From Paenibacillus radicis (ex Gao et al. 2016) (GTDB lineage: Bacteria; Bacillota; Bacilli; Paenibacillales; Paenibacillaceae): 64,000 nt of DNA. The translations under genes and the position numbers were made by a program. Of this stretch, positions 31,367 through 41,854 are shown piece after piece. Under the pieces are notes generated by a model that worked only from the letters and a program-made list of their open reading frames with translations, did no database searches and was not told where the DNA came from. How positions within the stretch are numbered: the first letter of the stretch is position 1; each line of letters opens with the position of its first letter. The stretch covers positions 1-64,000 of the forward strand of contig NZ_BMHY01000016.1 in assembly GCF_014641555.1 (NCBI RefSeq), written 5' to 3'.

Positions 31367-33349
31367 ATGAAAATTAAACTATTGATTAAGATTACAACAA
31401 TTACTCTTTTTGTTTTTTTTAGCATGTTTACTGTTTTACCCGCATATGCAGCACCTGAAATTGAAAAAAATGTTATTCAAAACGATCGGCAAACAGAAAA
31501 GAACGTTCAGTCGAAGCAAAATTCCACTACACTTACATTAGGAACTAAATATTTATATGGCCAATCTGGATTGTTGGATTATATTCATTTGCCAACAGGA
31601 AATTTCATGAAACATATTTACGATAATAACGGGAATTTACTTAAAAAGAACCTAGTTTCGTTAGTGCCAGAGCATTCACTTCCTTTTACAGGAGATAATG
31701 TGATCGAGCTCTCGAACTTGGCAATAAATACTCAGATAGGCAATGCAAATACAGTTGAGTTTTGGATGTACTGGGATGGTACTGAAGGAGTCATGCCATT
31801 CTCATGGAAATCGGGATATGATTTATTCTTTCAATATGGTTATTTTGGGTTTAACACATTCAATGGTGAAGTTTTAGGCGTTCCTTCATCATCATTTGTG
31901 AATAAATGGGTTCATGTTGCGACAGTTTTCTATAATGGTCTTGCAGATGCACAAAGTTGTGAATTGTATATTGATGGGATAAAGCAGCGTCTAGCTATTA
32001 TAGGAACTTCTCCTACAGTTAGCTCAACAGCTGACACAAATGCCTTTATCGGGGGATTCAAATCAGGCGGGAGTAATTACTATTCATACAAAGGGAAAAT
32101 TTCTAATCTCAGAATTTGGAATAAAAAACAAGAAGTGAGCATTATACAAAAGAATATGTACAGAAATGTGAATAAAAGCGACCCAACATTAGTTGGTGAA
32201 TGGCTGCTGACAGATCCGCCGGTACAATCCAAAAAAATTGAAGGTAATAAAGTTACCAATCTTTCTGATTTGAATATTACTACTTCTATCGGTGGTAAAA
32301 ACACAGTAGAATTTTGGATGTATTGGGACGGCAGAGAAACAGCAATGCCGTTTGCCTGGTCTTCTCAATATGATCTTTATTTCTCTGGAGGTTACTTTGG
32401 ATTTAATATTTTTAATGGAGATGTGCTGGGGATACCTTCGGCGAGTCTGAAAAATAAATGGGTACATGTTGCAGCCATTTTTTATAATGGGATCCCTGAT
32501 GTGAACAATACTGAGTTATATATTAATGGTAAAAAGCAGACATTAAGAGCATTTACCACCGGACAATCATGGTCAGTGCAAGCTTCCTCTAATGCTCATA
32601 TAGGTGGATTTTCATATAATATGGAAAGCTCTTATATGTTTAATGGTTATTTGGCCGATTTGCGAATTTGGAATAGAGCTCTAAGCTCATCAGAAATTAG
32701 CAGCAGTATGTATTCAATTCTAAAAGGTAACGAAAATGGTCTTGTTGGTGAATGGAAGCTAGCAGATAAACCAATTGGATCTACAAAATTTTCTGGAGAA
32801 AAAATTAATGAATTAGAAGTCCTCGGAGTTAATACAACTATAGGCGGGAAAAACACAGTTGAGTTTTGGATGTACTGGGATGGAACAGAAGTGGTAATGC
32901 CATTCGCTTGGAGTTCTGAGCATTATGATCTTTACTTAGTTTGGGGACATATCGGCTTTAATATTTTTAATGGCGATATACTTGGAGCTTCTTCAGCACA
33001 GTTGAAAAATAAATGGGTACATATAGCAGCCGTATTCTACAATGGAGTTCCTGATGAGAATAATGTCGAGTTGTACATTAATGGAGAACGTCAAACATTA
33101 AAATCATTGCAAGGAGCTGCGAAAATGGAAGTCCGTACAAGCAAAAAGATTAACTTGGGTGGATATAAGGAAGGAAATGTTAATCTTTATGTTTTTAAAG
33201 GTTCACTGGCACAACTTAAAATTTGGAATAGAGCTTTAACATCGAATGAAATAAAATCCAGAATGTATCAGACATTGCCTGATCAAACCCCTAATCTAGT
33301 AGGGCAATGGGAATTAAGAGAATCTGATTATTTGTTAGTAGAAAGATAG
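31367..33349 (+). CDS. Secreted triple LamG-like (jelly-roll) protein with a YD segment
   Basis: 660 residues. Signal peptide (about 1-28, ending PAYA), then a short YD-repeat-like piece (KYLYGQSGLLDYIHLPTGNF...IYDNNGNLLKK, about 60-105), then three repeats of about 180 residues, each a concanavalin/LamG-like jelly roll: NTVEFWMYWDG, FGFNxFNGxxLG, NKWVHVAxxFYNG, ELYINGxxQ and LRIWNRAL. These usually bind glycans or help cell-surface attachment. First gene of RHS locus 1, 35 bases before the next gene. Function in toxin delivery is inferred. Confidence 0.75.
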   Translation: MKIKLLIKITTITLFVFFSMFTVLPAYAAPEIEKNVIQNDRQTEKNVQSKQNSTTLTLGTKYLYGQSGLLDYIHLPTGNFMKHIYDNNGNLLKKNLVSLVPEHSLPFTGDNVIELSNLAINTQIGNANTVEFWMYWDGTEGVMPFSWKSGYDLFFQYGYFGFNTFNGEVLGVPSSSFVNKWVHVATVFYNGLADAQSCELYIDGIKQRLAIIGTSPTVSSTADTNAFIGGFKSGGSNYYSYKGKISNLRIWNKKQEVSIIQKNMYRNVNKSDPTLVGEWLLTDPPVQSKKIEGNKVTNLSDLNITTSIGGKNTVEFWMYWDGRETAMPFAWSSQYDLYFSGGYFGFNIFNGDVLGIPSASLKNKWVHVAAIFYNGIPDVNNTELYINGKKQTLRAFTTGQSWSVQASSNAHIGGFSYNMESSYMFNGYLADLRIWNRALSSSEISSSMYSILKGNENGLVGEWKLADKPIGSTKFSGEKINELEVLGVNTTIGGKNTVEFWMYWDGTEVVMPFAWSSEHYDLYLVWGHIGFNIFNGDILGASSAQLKNKWVHIAAVFYNGVPDENNVELYINGERQTLKSLQGAAKMEVRTSKKINLGGYKEGNVNLYVFKGSLAQLKIWNRALTSNEIKSRMYQTLPDQTPNLVGQWELRESDYLLVER

Positions 33350-33384
33350 TTAGATAATTAAATAGAATTTGAGAGGAAAAGGAT

Positions 33385-34530
33385 ATGAATAAAATATTAA
33401 TTCGTGCTGTGTTTATTTTTTTAATCACAATGGTTATAACAAGTGCAACTACCAGTTCTGTTAATGCTATGGCCGATTATTATTATGATAGTAATGGGAG
33501 ACTAGTACAAGTTGAATTATTAACAGGAGAAATAATTGAATATCAGTATGACCAGAATGGCAATATGATTTCAAAAGTTACCAAAAGGTTGTCTAATAGT
33601 TATCCATATACTTTTGGGTCTGAACAAGGAGCAAATAATTGGTTTTATCAAGTGTGGAATGGATTGAAGTATGAAGATATGGTTTGGGATTCTCAAAAAG
33701 CAAGGTGGCAAGGCAAATATAGCTGGGATGTAATTACTGACAAATGGATGCATCCGGACACAAATAACACTGTTCTTAAATGGGTTGCCCCGCATAAAGG
33801 TTATATAAATATAAAAGGTAATGTTAAGAAGCATCCAATAAATCGGTTGGGTGACGGAGTCAAAGTTAAGATTATGAAAAATAACGTGAAAATGTGGCCT
33901 GAATCTGATTGGCAACTAATAGAAGGCAATGATGGGATTGGAGTGAGTCATAATATAAATTTGAATGTTGCAGAAGGTGACAGCATTTATTTTATTCTCA
34001 ATCAGAATGGAGATATTTCTTACGATGCAACAATATGGAATCCTATCATCACGTTCAAGGAGTCCTATGTATCAGAGTTTGGAAATCAACAAGGAGTAAA
34101 TAATTGGTTCTATCAATCATGGAATGGTACCAAATATGAAGACATGGTATGGGACTCTCAGAATACTAGATGGCGTGGCGGGCATGCTTGGAATTTAATT
34201 ACTAAAGAATGGTTGCATCCTGATACGAATGACACTGTTCTTAAATGGGTAGCCCCTCGTACAGGTTCCATAAATATAAAAGGTAAAGTTAGCAAGCACC
34301 CAATAAATCTCTTGGGTGATGGTGTGAAAGTAAAAATAATGAAGAACAACACAAAAATTTGGCCTGCACAAGATTGGACATTCATAAAAGGTGATGACAG
34401 TGTAGGGGTTATTCATAATGTTAATGTAAACGTTACAGCAGGTGATCAAATTTATTTTATTTTAAATAAGATCATAGATCTATCTTATGATGCTACATTA
34501 TGGAATCCTACGATTTCATATTTTCAATGA
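33385..34530 (+). CDS. Secreted protein with YD motif and two beta-sandwich repeats
   Basis: 381 residues. Signal peptide (to about residue 30, SVNAMA), then one YD unit (DYYYDSNGRLVQVELLTGEI...YQYDQNGNMISKV), then two repeats of about 150 residues sharing FGxxQGxNNWFYQxWNGxKYEDMVWDSQ, HPDTNxTVLKWVAP, HPINxLGDGVKVKIMKNN and YDATxWNPxI. The repeats look like beta-sandwich carbohydrate-binding modules, but I cannot name the family. SD GAGAGGAAAAGG. Its domain plan (signal, YD, lectin-like repeats) matches the other small proteins of the two RHS loci. Confidence 0.7.
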   Translation: MNKILIRAVFIFLITMVITSATTSSVNAMADYYYDSNGRLVQVELLTGEIIEYQYDQNGNMISKVTKRLSNSYPYTFGSEQGANNWFYQVWNGLKYEDMVWDSQKARWQGKYSWDVITDKWMHPDTNNTVLKWVAPHKGYINIKGNVKKHPINRLGDGVKVKIMKNNVKMWPESDWQLIEGNDGIGVSHNINLNVAEGDSIYFILNQNGDISYDATIWNPIITFKESYVSEFGNQQGVNNWFYQSWNGTKYEDMVWDSQNTRWRGGHAWNLITKEWLHPDTNDTVLKWVAPRTGSINIKGKVSKHPINLLGDGVKVKIMKNNTKIWPAQDWTFIKGDDSVGVIHNVNVNVTAGDQIYFILNKIIDLSYDATLWNPTISYFQ

Positions 34531-34559
34531 GTACATTAAACAATTAGTAATTAAGGCTA

Positions 34560-35215
34560 ATGAAACATCCACGAATCAGTGGTTTGTTCAGTTTAACTGG
34601 CTCCTTAAAGACTCCTGCGAACGTGGTAAAAGCAAGGATTCATATGCATGCAACCGCGATTGCAGCTAATTCTTCAGTTGATATTTATATGGATAGTGTT
34701 TCACTTTCACTAGGAACTGAAGCGAATGTATTCAATAACGGAGGGTTTGATGAATACACGGGAACCAACAGTGCGGCAGACGGTTGGGCCAAGTTTGATG
34801 CATCGGCAGGCTTGGCTGCCTATGCATCCGTTGAAAATCCCTCTACAGGTGGGAGAAGTCAGAGACTGGCAGTTAACGGAATGGCACCATAGGTTATTTC
34901 AATATCTACCAAGAGGTCTACCTTTTATCTAATAAAAAGTATAATCTCAGCGGGAAAATAAACATTGCAGCATTATCAAATGCCAGATTCCAAGTAGCTG
35001 TGCACTATTATAGTTCCTCAGGAGTGTTTTTGGGAAGCGCTACACCATTCGAATTGAATCAGACAACGAACGGCTGGTTAGATATTCAGGGTACGTTAAC
35101 AGCCCCAACTGATGCGGCAAGGGTAAGGATTCATCTTCACGTCACATCGACAACAGCAGCAAATTCTTCAGCAGATATCCAAGTTGATGATTTTAAACTG
35201 ATACGCGTTAACTAA
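34560..35215 (+). pseudogene. Broken copy of the YD/jelly-roll companion gene
   Basis: This stretch is closely similar to the 3' part of the gene at 45,025-46,272 (for example SSVDIYMDSVSLSLGTEA and FELNQTTNGWLDIQG). The front, with signal peptide and YD motif, is missing. A one-base loss near 34,891 (CCATAGG for CCATTGGG) creates a stop and shifts the frame. It sits between the companion gene and RHS 1, in the position the intact gene holds in locus 2. Confidence 0.85.
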
Positions 35216-35252
35216 CTTAAACGAAATAAATAATAAGGGAGAGAACACCTGA

Positions 35253-38200
35253 GTGAAAAGAATAGTAAGTTTAATGCTAATTGCAAGTATGGCTTTATCC
35301 GTTTTTTCAGATAGTAACAGCGTGTCAGTATATGCTTCTTCCAACAACAACAATTCACAATCTGTAAATGAATCCGTATACCTTCCAGAAGTATTGGATG
35401 ATGAGACTACGGTAACAAACTCGGTTTATAAATGGGGCAGATTTTCCGATGATGAGGTTGCTTACATCAGAGAGTATTACTCTATTATCATGAAGAAATT
35501 AGCAGCTTTCTATTATTCTGAGTTAAGCCCTCTATTGGAAACAAATGAATTACTTTCAATGCTGGAGTGGGACGGATCTGAGATCTCATCCATTATTGCT
35601 ACTTTAACTGAGAAAGAAAGAGAAAGTTTAAGAAAACAGACTCCGGTAGTAATGAACCAATACGATTTTGATAATCATAGAGAAGAAACGTTAGAGAAAA
35701 TGAATGTGCAAGCCGACCCGCAGATTATTAACGTTGAAGGAAATGAAGTAATTGACAATATGCTTGAGACATATGAGGAAACCGTGACGAGCGCAACTTA
35801 TGGAGCTTCAACTTCAAAACAATTTGCGAACAGCACGGGTAACCCTTATCGATTTGAAGAGTCCAACAATTCCTTTCACTACAGCGCCAATACTAGTTCA
35901 AATGTCGACCCTATGTATAAAACAAGTAATCAGCGTGAAGTTGATTTATATTTGCCAGGACGTAATGGCCTCGACTTCTCTATTACTCGATCTTATAATT
36001 CTTTGAATGCTAAGATTTTATTACCGACACAGGACGGCAATATGAGTGCAAGTCCTTATTGTAACCCAACGAATAGCTGGTATAAGAATTATCTACCTGA
36101 TTGTATGGGGAATACGCCTACCTCTTATATTTATGATATACATAAAGACCCGACTTTTCTTGCTGTTGGTTGGTCTTTGAATATTCCGCATATGCAAAAA
36201 GGAACTATTCAGGCTTTGACAGGATCTGTTCTGACATCTGGTAATGTGAATTATTACTATCGTTCATATGATAATTTCTATGATTATATTACCTTTTCTT
36301 TGGATGATGGCACTTCTTATGAGTTCCGTGGTGGAAGTACTCCATATAACCATCCTTATAGTAATGTCACATACAACTTTAATAACGGTACCTATAACTT
36401 AGTAGTAGATGATAAAATCACCTATAGATTTGACGAATCGGGTAAGCTGGTTTCAAAAAGTAATCTGTGGGGAGATACGATTACTTACTCATACAGCAGC
36501 GATAAAATATTTATTACCGATTCTGTCGGCAGAACGATTGAATTAATAAAACCTACCTATTCCGGTTATTCTGGGTTTATTGTAAAAGATAAGCTAGGTG
36601 CTAAGACACACGAAATTAAATATGATGTGACTTATAAATATGATGCTGTTACATATGTCAGAGCATATGACATGTCTACGATTGATACGCATAAGGAAGA
36701 TTCTGAAGGGAGATTCTCTCCTTATCATCAATTGAATGCAATTATTGATGTGGTTGATAATAATAAAATATTAAAGACTTATACGTATTACACGCCTGAT
36801 ATTACAAGAAATGCAGATTTCAATTTTGAGGATGACTATTATTATACAACCTCTAATGGATTGCCTATTCTGGATTTTAATAATGGAGCAGAGGCCAAAT
36901 CTATTGTTGACCGTGATGCGGCAACTCACGGGTCCATCCCCTACTTATTATTAAATGAGGTAACGGACACAACAGGACTAACCACTCAATTTAAATATCA
37001 AACCTCTAACTGGGCATGGTACTATGAGCAAAATGGTCTTAAGCGCGAGCAAACAAGAGGTACAATTAGATTGTATATGGACCCTTGGAACCTTTCTTAT
37101 GTTGGCTATCATCAAGTTACCAATGTCTACTATAAATATAAAGCTAACACAGGTGAGCAAAAGCTGCTTACTCAATATGTATCTATTTATACAAGCGTAG
37201 CACAAGAAATATGGACAACACCAAAAACTGGAGGGGTAGTAGAAAACTACCGATTAAAATATAGCAGTAATTTCCGACAACCAACTGTACCTTCAAGCAT
37301 TGCGTTCGATTACGGAGGTTATAGAGAGGATATTACTAGTGAATATCGCCCTATTAACGGAGGGTTATTTGTCACTACCTATGAGTATAAATATCCAGGT
37401 AACTTAAGTAATGGAGTACAATATGTTGAAGATGGCGTTTATTACGGTAACTCTCGACAGGAAATGCAAGCATATCAGTATGACCCTAACAAAAATAAAC
37501 CGTATTTAACCAAACAGTTCGACTTATCTGATAAAACTGATGAGATGAGGAAGTTCTTATGGCAAGGGCAAGATAGAAACTTGCCTAGTCAGATAGCTCA
37601 GTATGCTGCGCTTTACCGAACAGAATATGACGCGTATGGCGCTGTCATTTATCAAGAGGACCCGTATGGAAATAAAGTAGAGACTACTTATGGAGGGCCT
37701 TTTCATCAAGTCAGTGTACTGAAACAAACAGCCTCAGACGGATTAACAAAAAGTGAAACTACTTATACTTATCAGGCAGACGGTACCCTTTCAAGTTCAG
37801 TACAAAAAGGATATTATCGTGATTCTAACAACCCGGCACTGGTTCAGGAGGATCAAGTAGTGACGGAGTATTCTTTGTATAATGCGAATAAGCAGCCTAC
37901 AAGAGTTCGTACAGTAAGCTCGGGAAGCCAATACGGAAGTCAGCCTTTGGAATCGATAGTTGACTTACGGTATGATGCGGATAATCTGCATGTCATTGAA
38001 GAGAAAACGCATGTAACACTGAGTAAGGGGCAAGCTGCTGTGCCGCTTATTGTCTCTTATAATTACGACAACCGGGATCGATTGAGTAAACAGACATTTC
38101 CGGATGGAAGCACAGCCACGTATCAGTATGATCTGAATAATCGTATGATTTCCGAAACCTATACACCATCTCCATCTAATCCTGGAGCTGCTCGTACTAA

Positions 38201-40829
38201 AAGCTATAGCTATAATGATGCGCAACGATTAATTGTGGAAGAGTGGCCAGACGGGAAAAAATTATATACAAATTATACTCCTTACGGTGATGTTGAAACA
38301 CAGACTCAGTCTATCGGTTCTCAAACAAGGGTAAACATAAAAAATATTACGAATTCTACAGGGAAATTGATATATTTCTCACAACCCTATGGGGATCCTG
38401 CTAAGCAAATAAAGTATGATTACAGCAGTAATGGTCAAATTAAACAAACGACCGATCCACTAGGTTCTACTAATTATTATTATGCTAATATGGCATCCAA
38501 AGTAGATGGCTCATCGTCTTATTTGCAAAATACGACGAAGGTAGTTTCTCCTGATGGAAAAGAAATGTGGACTTTCCAAGACAAGACAGGAAGAACGCTT
38601 AAGCAGGTGGAGACCAACGGAGTAAAAACAAGAACAACCAGGTATGCATATACTCCACTGGGAGCTTTATCGCAAATGCAAGTAAGTGCTAATGGAGAGA
38701 CACAAACGACACAATATAAATATGATAGTACTGGCAATCTGATATATCTGAAGGATCATGAGAATAATGTCAATCGTTATGTTTACAACCGCTTAGGTCA
38801 AGTGATTGCTACGTATACGAATGATCAATTGCAGAAACAAAGCGAATACAATCAAGTAGGCTGGCAATTACTTAAAACCAATGCTGAAGGTAAGCAAGAT
38901 AAATATCAGTATACGAACACGGGATTGTTGGACTCGTACACCGATAAAATGAATCAAACCCATAAATATACGTACACTCCTTATGATGAAGTGAACCGGC
39001 AGTCTGTTTTGAATGCGAGCGGTACAGAAGTTTATTGGCAGCAGTACAGCTACAATCCAATCACTAGGTTGCTTGCAGGGGTATCGAATAGCGAAGGAGA
39101 AAATCAAGGATATAACTATGACGAGTGGAATCGATTAAATCGTCAAACGGTGGCAAATCGTAATTATGATATACAATATGATAATTACGATCGTATGAAA
39201 TCTCTCAAGTACCCGGATGGCGAGTTAGTTTCATATAATTATGATGTATTGGATCGCATTCTTTCGGTTACGTCTCCGAATATGGGAGTCGTTCAGTATG
39301 ACTACACGATTTCACTTAATGAGAATACGAGTAAATTAACTTATCCTAATGGTCTTGTACAGACACGGAAGGTGAACTCCTTTGGTGAGCTTACCTCTTA
39401 TGGTCAAAATTCAACGACTAACAACACTTCGAATTGGAGTGAAATTTTTAGTCACGATGGTTTTAGTAATATATCGAACATTAATCGAAATGGTTCGAAT
39501 CTGACATTTCATTATGATGGACTGAACCGTATTAAAGACGAGAGCACACCTGAAGGTGAACGTACCTATTCGTACGATGAGCGGGGGAATCGTCTTACTG
39601 CATCAGGGGATTTACCTGGATTAGATATGGAAGAATCAGCTTACACCTATAATCCGCTTAATATGCTCAAAACTTATTCTTCGGGAGATAAGCAAGCTTC
39701 GTATACGTATTACGGTGATGGATTGCGAGCAACAAAAACGGTAAATGGAAAGTTAAGCCGGTATGTATATTTAAATGGGCATATCATAGAGGAACTAGAT
39801 GCCAATGGGAATACGAAAGCAAGGAATGTCTGGGGGAATGAATTGCTCTATCGGCATGACTATGTTGCTAATAAGAAAGGTTATTATTCTTATAATGGGC
39901 ATGGTGATGTTATAAAAATAACGGATGGTAGCGGGAATGCTATTAATACGTATAATTATGATATCTGGGGCAATATTCTATCTCAGACAGAGAATATGTC
40001 CAATCCCTTTAAGTACACAGGGGAAGTTTATGATGAAGAAAGCAAATTGTACTATCTTCGTGCTCGGTACTATGATCCTAGTATAGGTAGGTTTATTAAT
40101 GAGGATACGTATGAAGGGGAGATTAATAATCCGCTTAGTTTGAATTTGTATACGTATGTAATGAATAATCCATTACTATACTCTGACCCATCTGGGCACA
40201 AAGCTAAAAAAGGGTTAGACCTTACTTGGGCAAGCTTTTTACAAAGATATGGTAGCATTGAGATAGCTAATATACTTGAAGCACGATTAGATGGTGATAT
40301 ATCAGTAGAAGAAATGTTTGATTCTCTTGGAATGAGTTTTACTGATTGGGACGATGCAATAGTCGATGATGATCAAGTAGGTACTGTTTCTTATCAAAAA
40401 GGCGCAGGACCGAACTTAGATGAGACTAGAGTCGCAACTATATTGTCATGGACGGGACAAGATGTTACTCATTTAGCGAAAAAAACAGGGAATGACCCTG
40501 CTACAGGTAAACCATATAAAAATCCTGATTACAAAGTGGACGGAGTAGTAACGGAACTGAAAACGTTAAATGGTGACAAATTGAATTTAACGACCGGAGC
40601 AGGACAACTTGCAAGTGGATTAAAACAAGCGGGTACAGTTATATTAGATGCAAGAAAATATGAGAATGTTTCGGAGTTTGAGGCTTTTGATATGCTCTTT
40701 TATGGGCTAGTGCAAGCTCAAAGAAATAAAGTTCCTCTCTACGATTATATGGAAATGCAGGTTTGGACAAGAGATGGGATGTATATATGGAATATTGGTG
40801 ACATTGGTATAGGAATGGAATATTTTTAG
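35253..40829 (+). CDS. RHS/WapA-like polymorphic toxin 1
   Basis: 1,858 residues. An N-terminal signal peptide (about 1-28) is followed by a helical region, then the RHS opening (DLYLPGRNGLDFSITRSYNS), dozens of YD repeats that should form a closed cage, and the core-closing RARYYDPSIGRFINEDTYEG...YVMNNPLLYSDPSG. The last 210 residues are a separate C-terminal toxin. Its KNPDYKVDGVVTELKTLN segment resembles the PDY-x-(I/V)-(E/D)G part of CdiA C-terminal tRNA nucleases, with D...ELK also fitting a PD-(D/E)XK nuclease. GTG 35253 follows AAGGGAGAG. The gene 16 bases downstream is the presumed immunity protein. Confidence 0.85.
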   Translation: MKRIVSLMLIASMALSVFSDSNSVSVYASSNNNNSQSVNESVYLPEVLDDETTVTNSVYKWGRFSDDEVAYIREYYSIIMKKLAAFYYSELSPLLETNELLSMLEWDGSEISSIIATLTEKERESLRKQTPVVMNQYDFDNHREETLEKMNVQADPQIINVEGNEVIDNMLETYEETVTSATYGASTSKQFANSTGNPYRFEESNNSFHYSANTSSNVDPMYKTSNQREVDLYLPGRNGLDFSITRSYNSLNAKILLPTQDGNMSASPYCNPTNSWYKNYLPDCMGNTPTSYIYDIHKDPTFLAVGWSLNIPHMQKGTIQALTGSVLTSGNVNYYYRSYDNFYDYITFSLDDGTSYEFRGGSTPYNHPYSNVTYNFNNGTYNLVVDDKITYRFDESGKLVSKSNLWGDTITYSYSSDKIFITDSVGRTIELIKPTYSGYSGFIVKDKLGAKTHEIKYDVTYKYDAVTYVRAYDMSTIDTHKEDSEGRFSPYHQLNAIIDVVDNNKILKTYTYYTPDITRNADFNFEDDYYYTTSNGLPILDFNNGAEAKSIVDRDAATHGSIPYLLLNEVTDTTGLTTQFKYQTSNWAWYYEQNGLKREQTRGTIRLYMDPWNLSYVGYHQVTNVYYKYKANTGEQKLLTQYVSIYTSVAQEIWTTPKTGGVVENYRLKYSSNFRQPTVPSSIAFDYGGYREDITSEYRPINGGLFVTTYEYKYPGNLSNGVQYVEDGVYYGNSRQEMQAYQYDPNKNKPYLTKQFDLSDKTDEMRKFLWQGQDRNLPSQIAQYAALYRTEYDAYGAVIYQEDPYGNKVETTYGGPFHQVSVLKQTASDGLTKSETTYTYQADGTLSSSVQKGYYRDSNNPALVQEDQVVTEYSLYNANKQPTRVRTVSSGSQYGSQPLESIVDLRYDADNLHVIEEKTHVTLSKGQAAVPLIVSYNYDNRDRLSKQTFPDGSTATYQYDLNNRMISETYTPSPSNPGAARTKSYSYNDAQRLIVEEWPDGKKLYTNYTPYGDVETQTQSIGSQTRVNIKNITNSTGKLIYFSQPYGDPAKQIKYDYSSNGQIKQTTDPLGSTNYYYANMASKVDGSSSYLQNTTKVVSPDGKEMWTFQDKTGRTLKQVETNGVKTRTTRYAYTPLGALSQMQVSANGETQTTQYKYDSTGNLIYLKDHENNVNRYVYNRLGQVIATYTNDQLQKQSEYNQVGWQLLKTNAEGKQDKYQYTNTGLLDSYTDKMNQTHKYTYTPYDEVNRQSVLNASGTEVYWQQYSYNPITRLLAGVSNSEGENQGYNYDEWNRLNRQTVANRNYDIQYDNYDRMKSLKYPDGELVSYNYDVLDRILSVTSPNMGVVQYDYTISLNENTSKLTYPNGLVQTRKVNSFGELTSYGQNSTTNNTSNWSEIFSHDGFSNISNINRNGSNLTFHYDGLNRIKDESTPEGERTYSYDERGNRLTASGDLPGLDMEESAYTYNPLNMLKTYSSGDKQASYTYYGDGLRATKTVNGKLSRYVYLNGHIIEELDANGNTKARNVWGNELLYRHDYVANKKGYYSYNGHGDVIKITDGSGNAINTYNYDIWGNILSQTENMSNPFKYTGEVYDEESKLYYLRARYYDPSIGRFINEDTYEGEINNPLSLNLYTYVMNNPLLYSDPSGHKAKKGLDLTWASFLQRYGSIEIANILEARLDGDISVEEMFDSLGMSFTDWDDAIVDDDQVGTVSYQKGAGPNLDETRVATILSWTGQDVTHLAKKTGNDPATGKPYKNPDYKVDGVVTELKTLNGDKLNLTTGAGQLASGLKQAGTVILDARKYENVSEFEAFDMLFYGLVQAQRNKVPLYDYMEMQVWTRDGMYIWNIGDIGIGMEYF

Positions 40830-40844
40830 AAAGGAGCATGTAGA

Positions 40845-41360
40845 ATGGGAGTGAAGTTTACCGCAATTTTTAATAATAATAATTCAACATTTGAGAAAAT
40901 CGAAAATCTAAAAAGGAAATTGAAATTAGAATGGAGTAAAAAAAGAAGTGAAGATAACTCATTAGATTGGTCTACAATTTATTGTGATGACCCCAAAGAG
41001 CATTTTGAAAGATATGGACACGTAGGACTAATGGGTTCTAATGGGGATTTATTGAATATTAGTTCGAATCTAATTGAGTTGCAAAGCGAGGTAGATTGGT
41101 TTGCTTTTTTGAAATTTCCTGAAACTAGAGAGGAAGTTAGAGCAGATTGTTTATTGATTGCAGGTATGGTGGGGAATCCTATTTATTTACCTGATTCCTA
41201 CTCATACTCCTCATTTGTATTTGAAGGAAATACTTTCGATGATGTTTTAAGTTCACTACAAAAAAAATACGGTGAACCAATGAAAGATATTGCTTGCATG
41301 TTAATACAGAATGAATTTTACTGGGAGACGACAGGCTATTACATTGATTCATTGATTTAA
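40845..41360 (+). CDS. Presumed immunity protein of RHS toxin 1
   Basis: A soluble 171-residue protein with no signal peptide, starting 15 bases after the toxin gene with a good SD (AAAGGAG). Acidic and aromatic-rich (WSTIYCDDPKEHFERYGHVG, FYWETTGYYIDSLI). I do not recognise the family. Position, size and cytoplasmic nature are as expected for immunity to an RHS nuclease. A terminator follows. Confidence 0.6.
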   Translation: MGVKFTAIFNNNNSTFEKIENLKRKLKLEWSKKRSEDNSLDWSTIYCDDPKEHFERYGHVGLMGSNGDLLNISSNLIELQSEVDWFAFLKFPETREEVRADCLLIAGMVGNPIYLPDSYSYSSFVFEGNTFDDVLSSLQKKYGEPMKDIACMLIQNEFYWETTGYYIDSLI

Positions 41361-41366
41361 GTGTGC

Positions 41367-41412
41367 TCAACCACATGAGAGTATATTTCCTCCATGTGGT
41401 TGCTTTTTTATC
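41367..41412 (+). terminator. Terminator after RHS locus 1
   Basis: CAACCACATG pairs with CATGTGGTTG, extended by GAG/CTC-like pairs, followed by CTTTTTTAT. A similar stem half is left at 53,611-53,627. Confidence 0.85.
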
Positions 41413-41439
41413 ATTATTACAAAAGAAAGGTATCCGTAT

Positions 41440-41853
41440 ATGAAAAATAAAATTGATATTAAAGCAATTTTAATTGGTGTAATTGTTTATTTTATAGGAA
41501 GTTTTATTTTTCCATTAGCATTTACATATTTCCTTGTTACTATTAAATTTGAATTAGTTCTTTTGCTTAGTCCAATAGCCGAATTAGTGCTCGATTTGTT
41601 TTTAATTTCGATTGTAATACTCTGTGCAGGATATTGTACAAATACATTCAGTAGCAACAAGAACAAGTTAATAAATAGTATAATAGTCGGTGTCTTAATC
41701 AGCCTGTATAATATTGTTGGTACAATGACTGGTATTAACAATTATGAAACCCATATGTTCTATATAAATATATGTTTTGATTTATCTATTATAATACTAT
41801 CTTGTATAGGTGGAATAATATCAAAAAAGTTGCAATACAAAAAAATAATTTAA
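41440..41853 (+). CDS. Four-span membrane protein, unknown
   Basis: 137 residues, very hydrophobic, with four predicted membrane segments (about 9-32, 37-62, 76-97 and 108-127) and a lysine-rich tail. SD AAAGG precedes ATG 41440. No family recognised. Located after the RHS 1 terminator; it could be an orphan immunity protein of a lost toxin tail. An IS relic begins 2 bases after its stop codon. Confidence 0.5.
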   Translation: MKNKIDIKAILIGVIVYFIGSFIFPLAFTYFLVTIKFELVLLLSPIAELVLDLFLISIVILCAGYCTNTFSSNKNKLINSIIVGVLISLYNIVGTMTGINNYETHMFYINICFDLSIIILSCIGGIISKKLQYKKII

Positions 41854-41854
41854 A

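Noticed and set aside
31367..33349. The tandem repeats in the RHS region as a CRISPR array
   Set aside because: The repeats are coding domains of about 450-540 bases, not short repeats with unique spacers. No CRISPR array was seen anywhere in the window.
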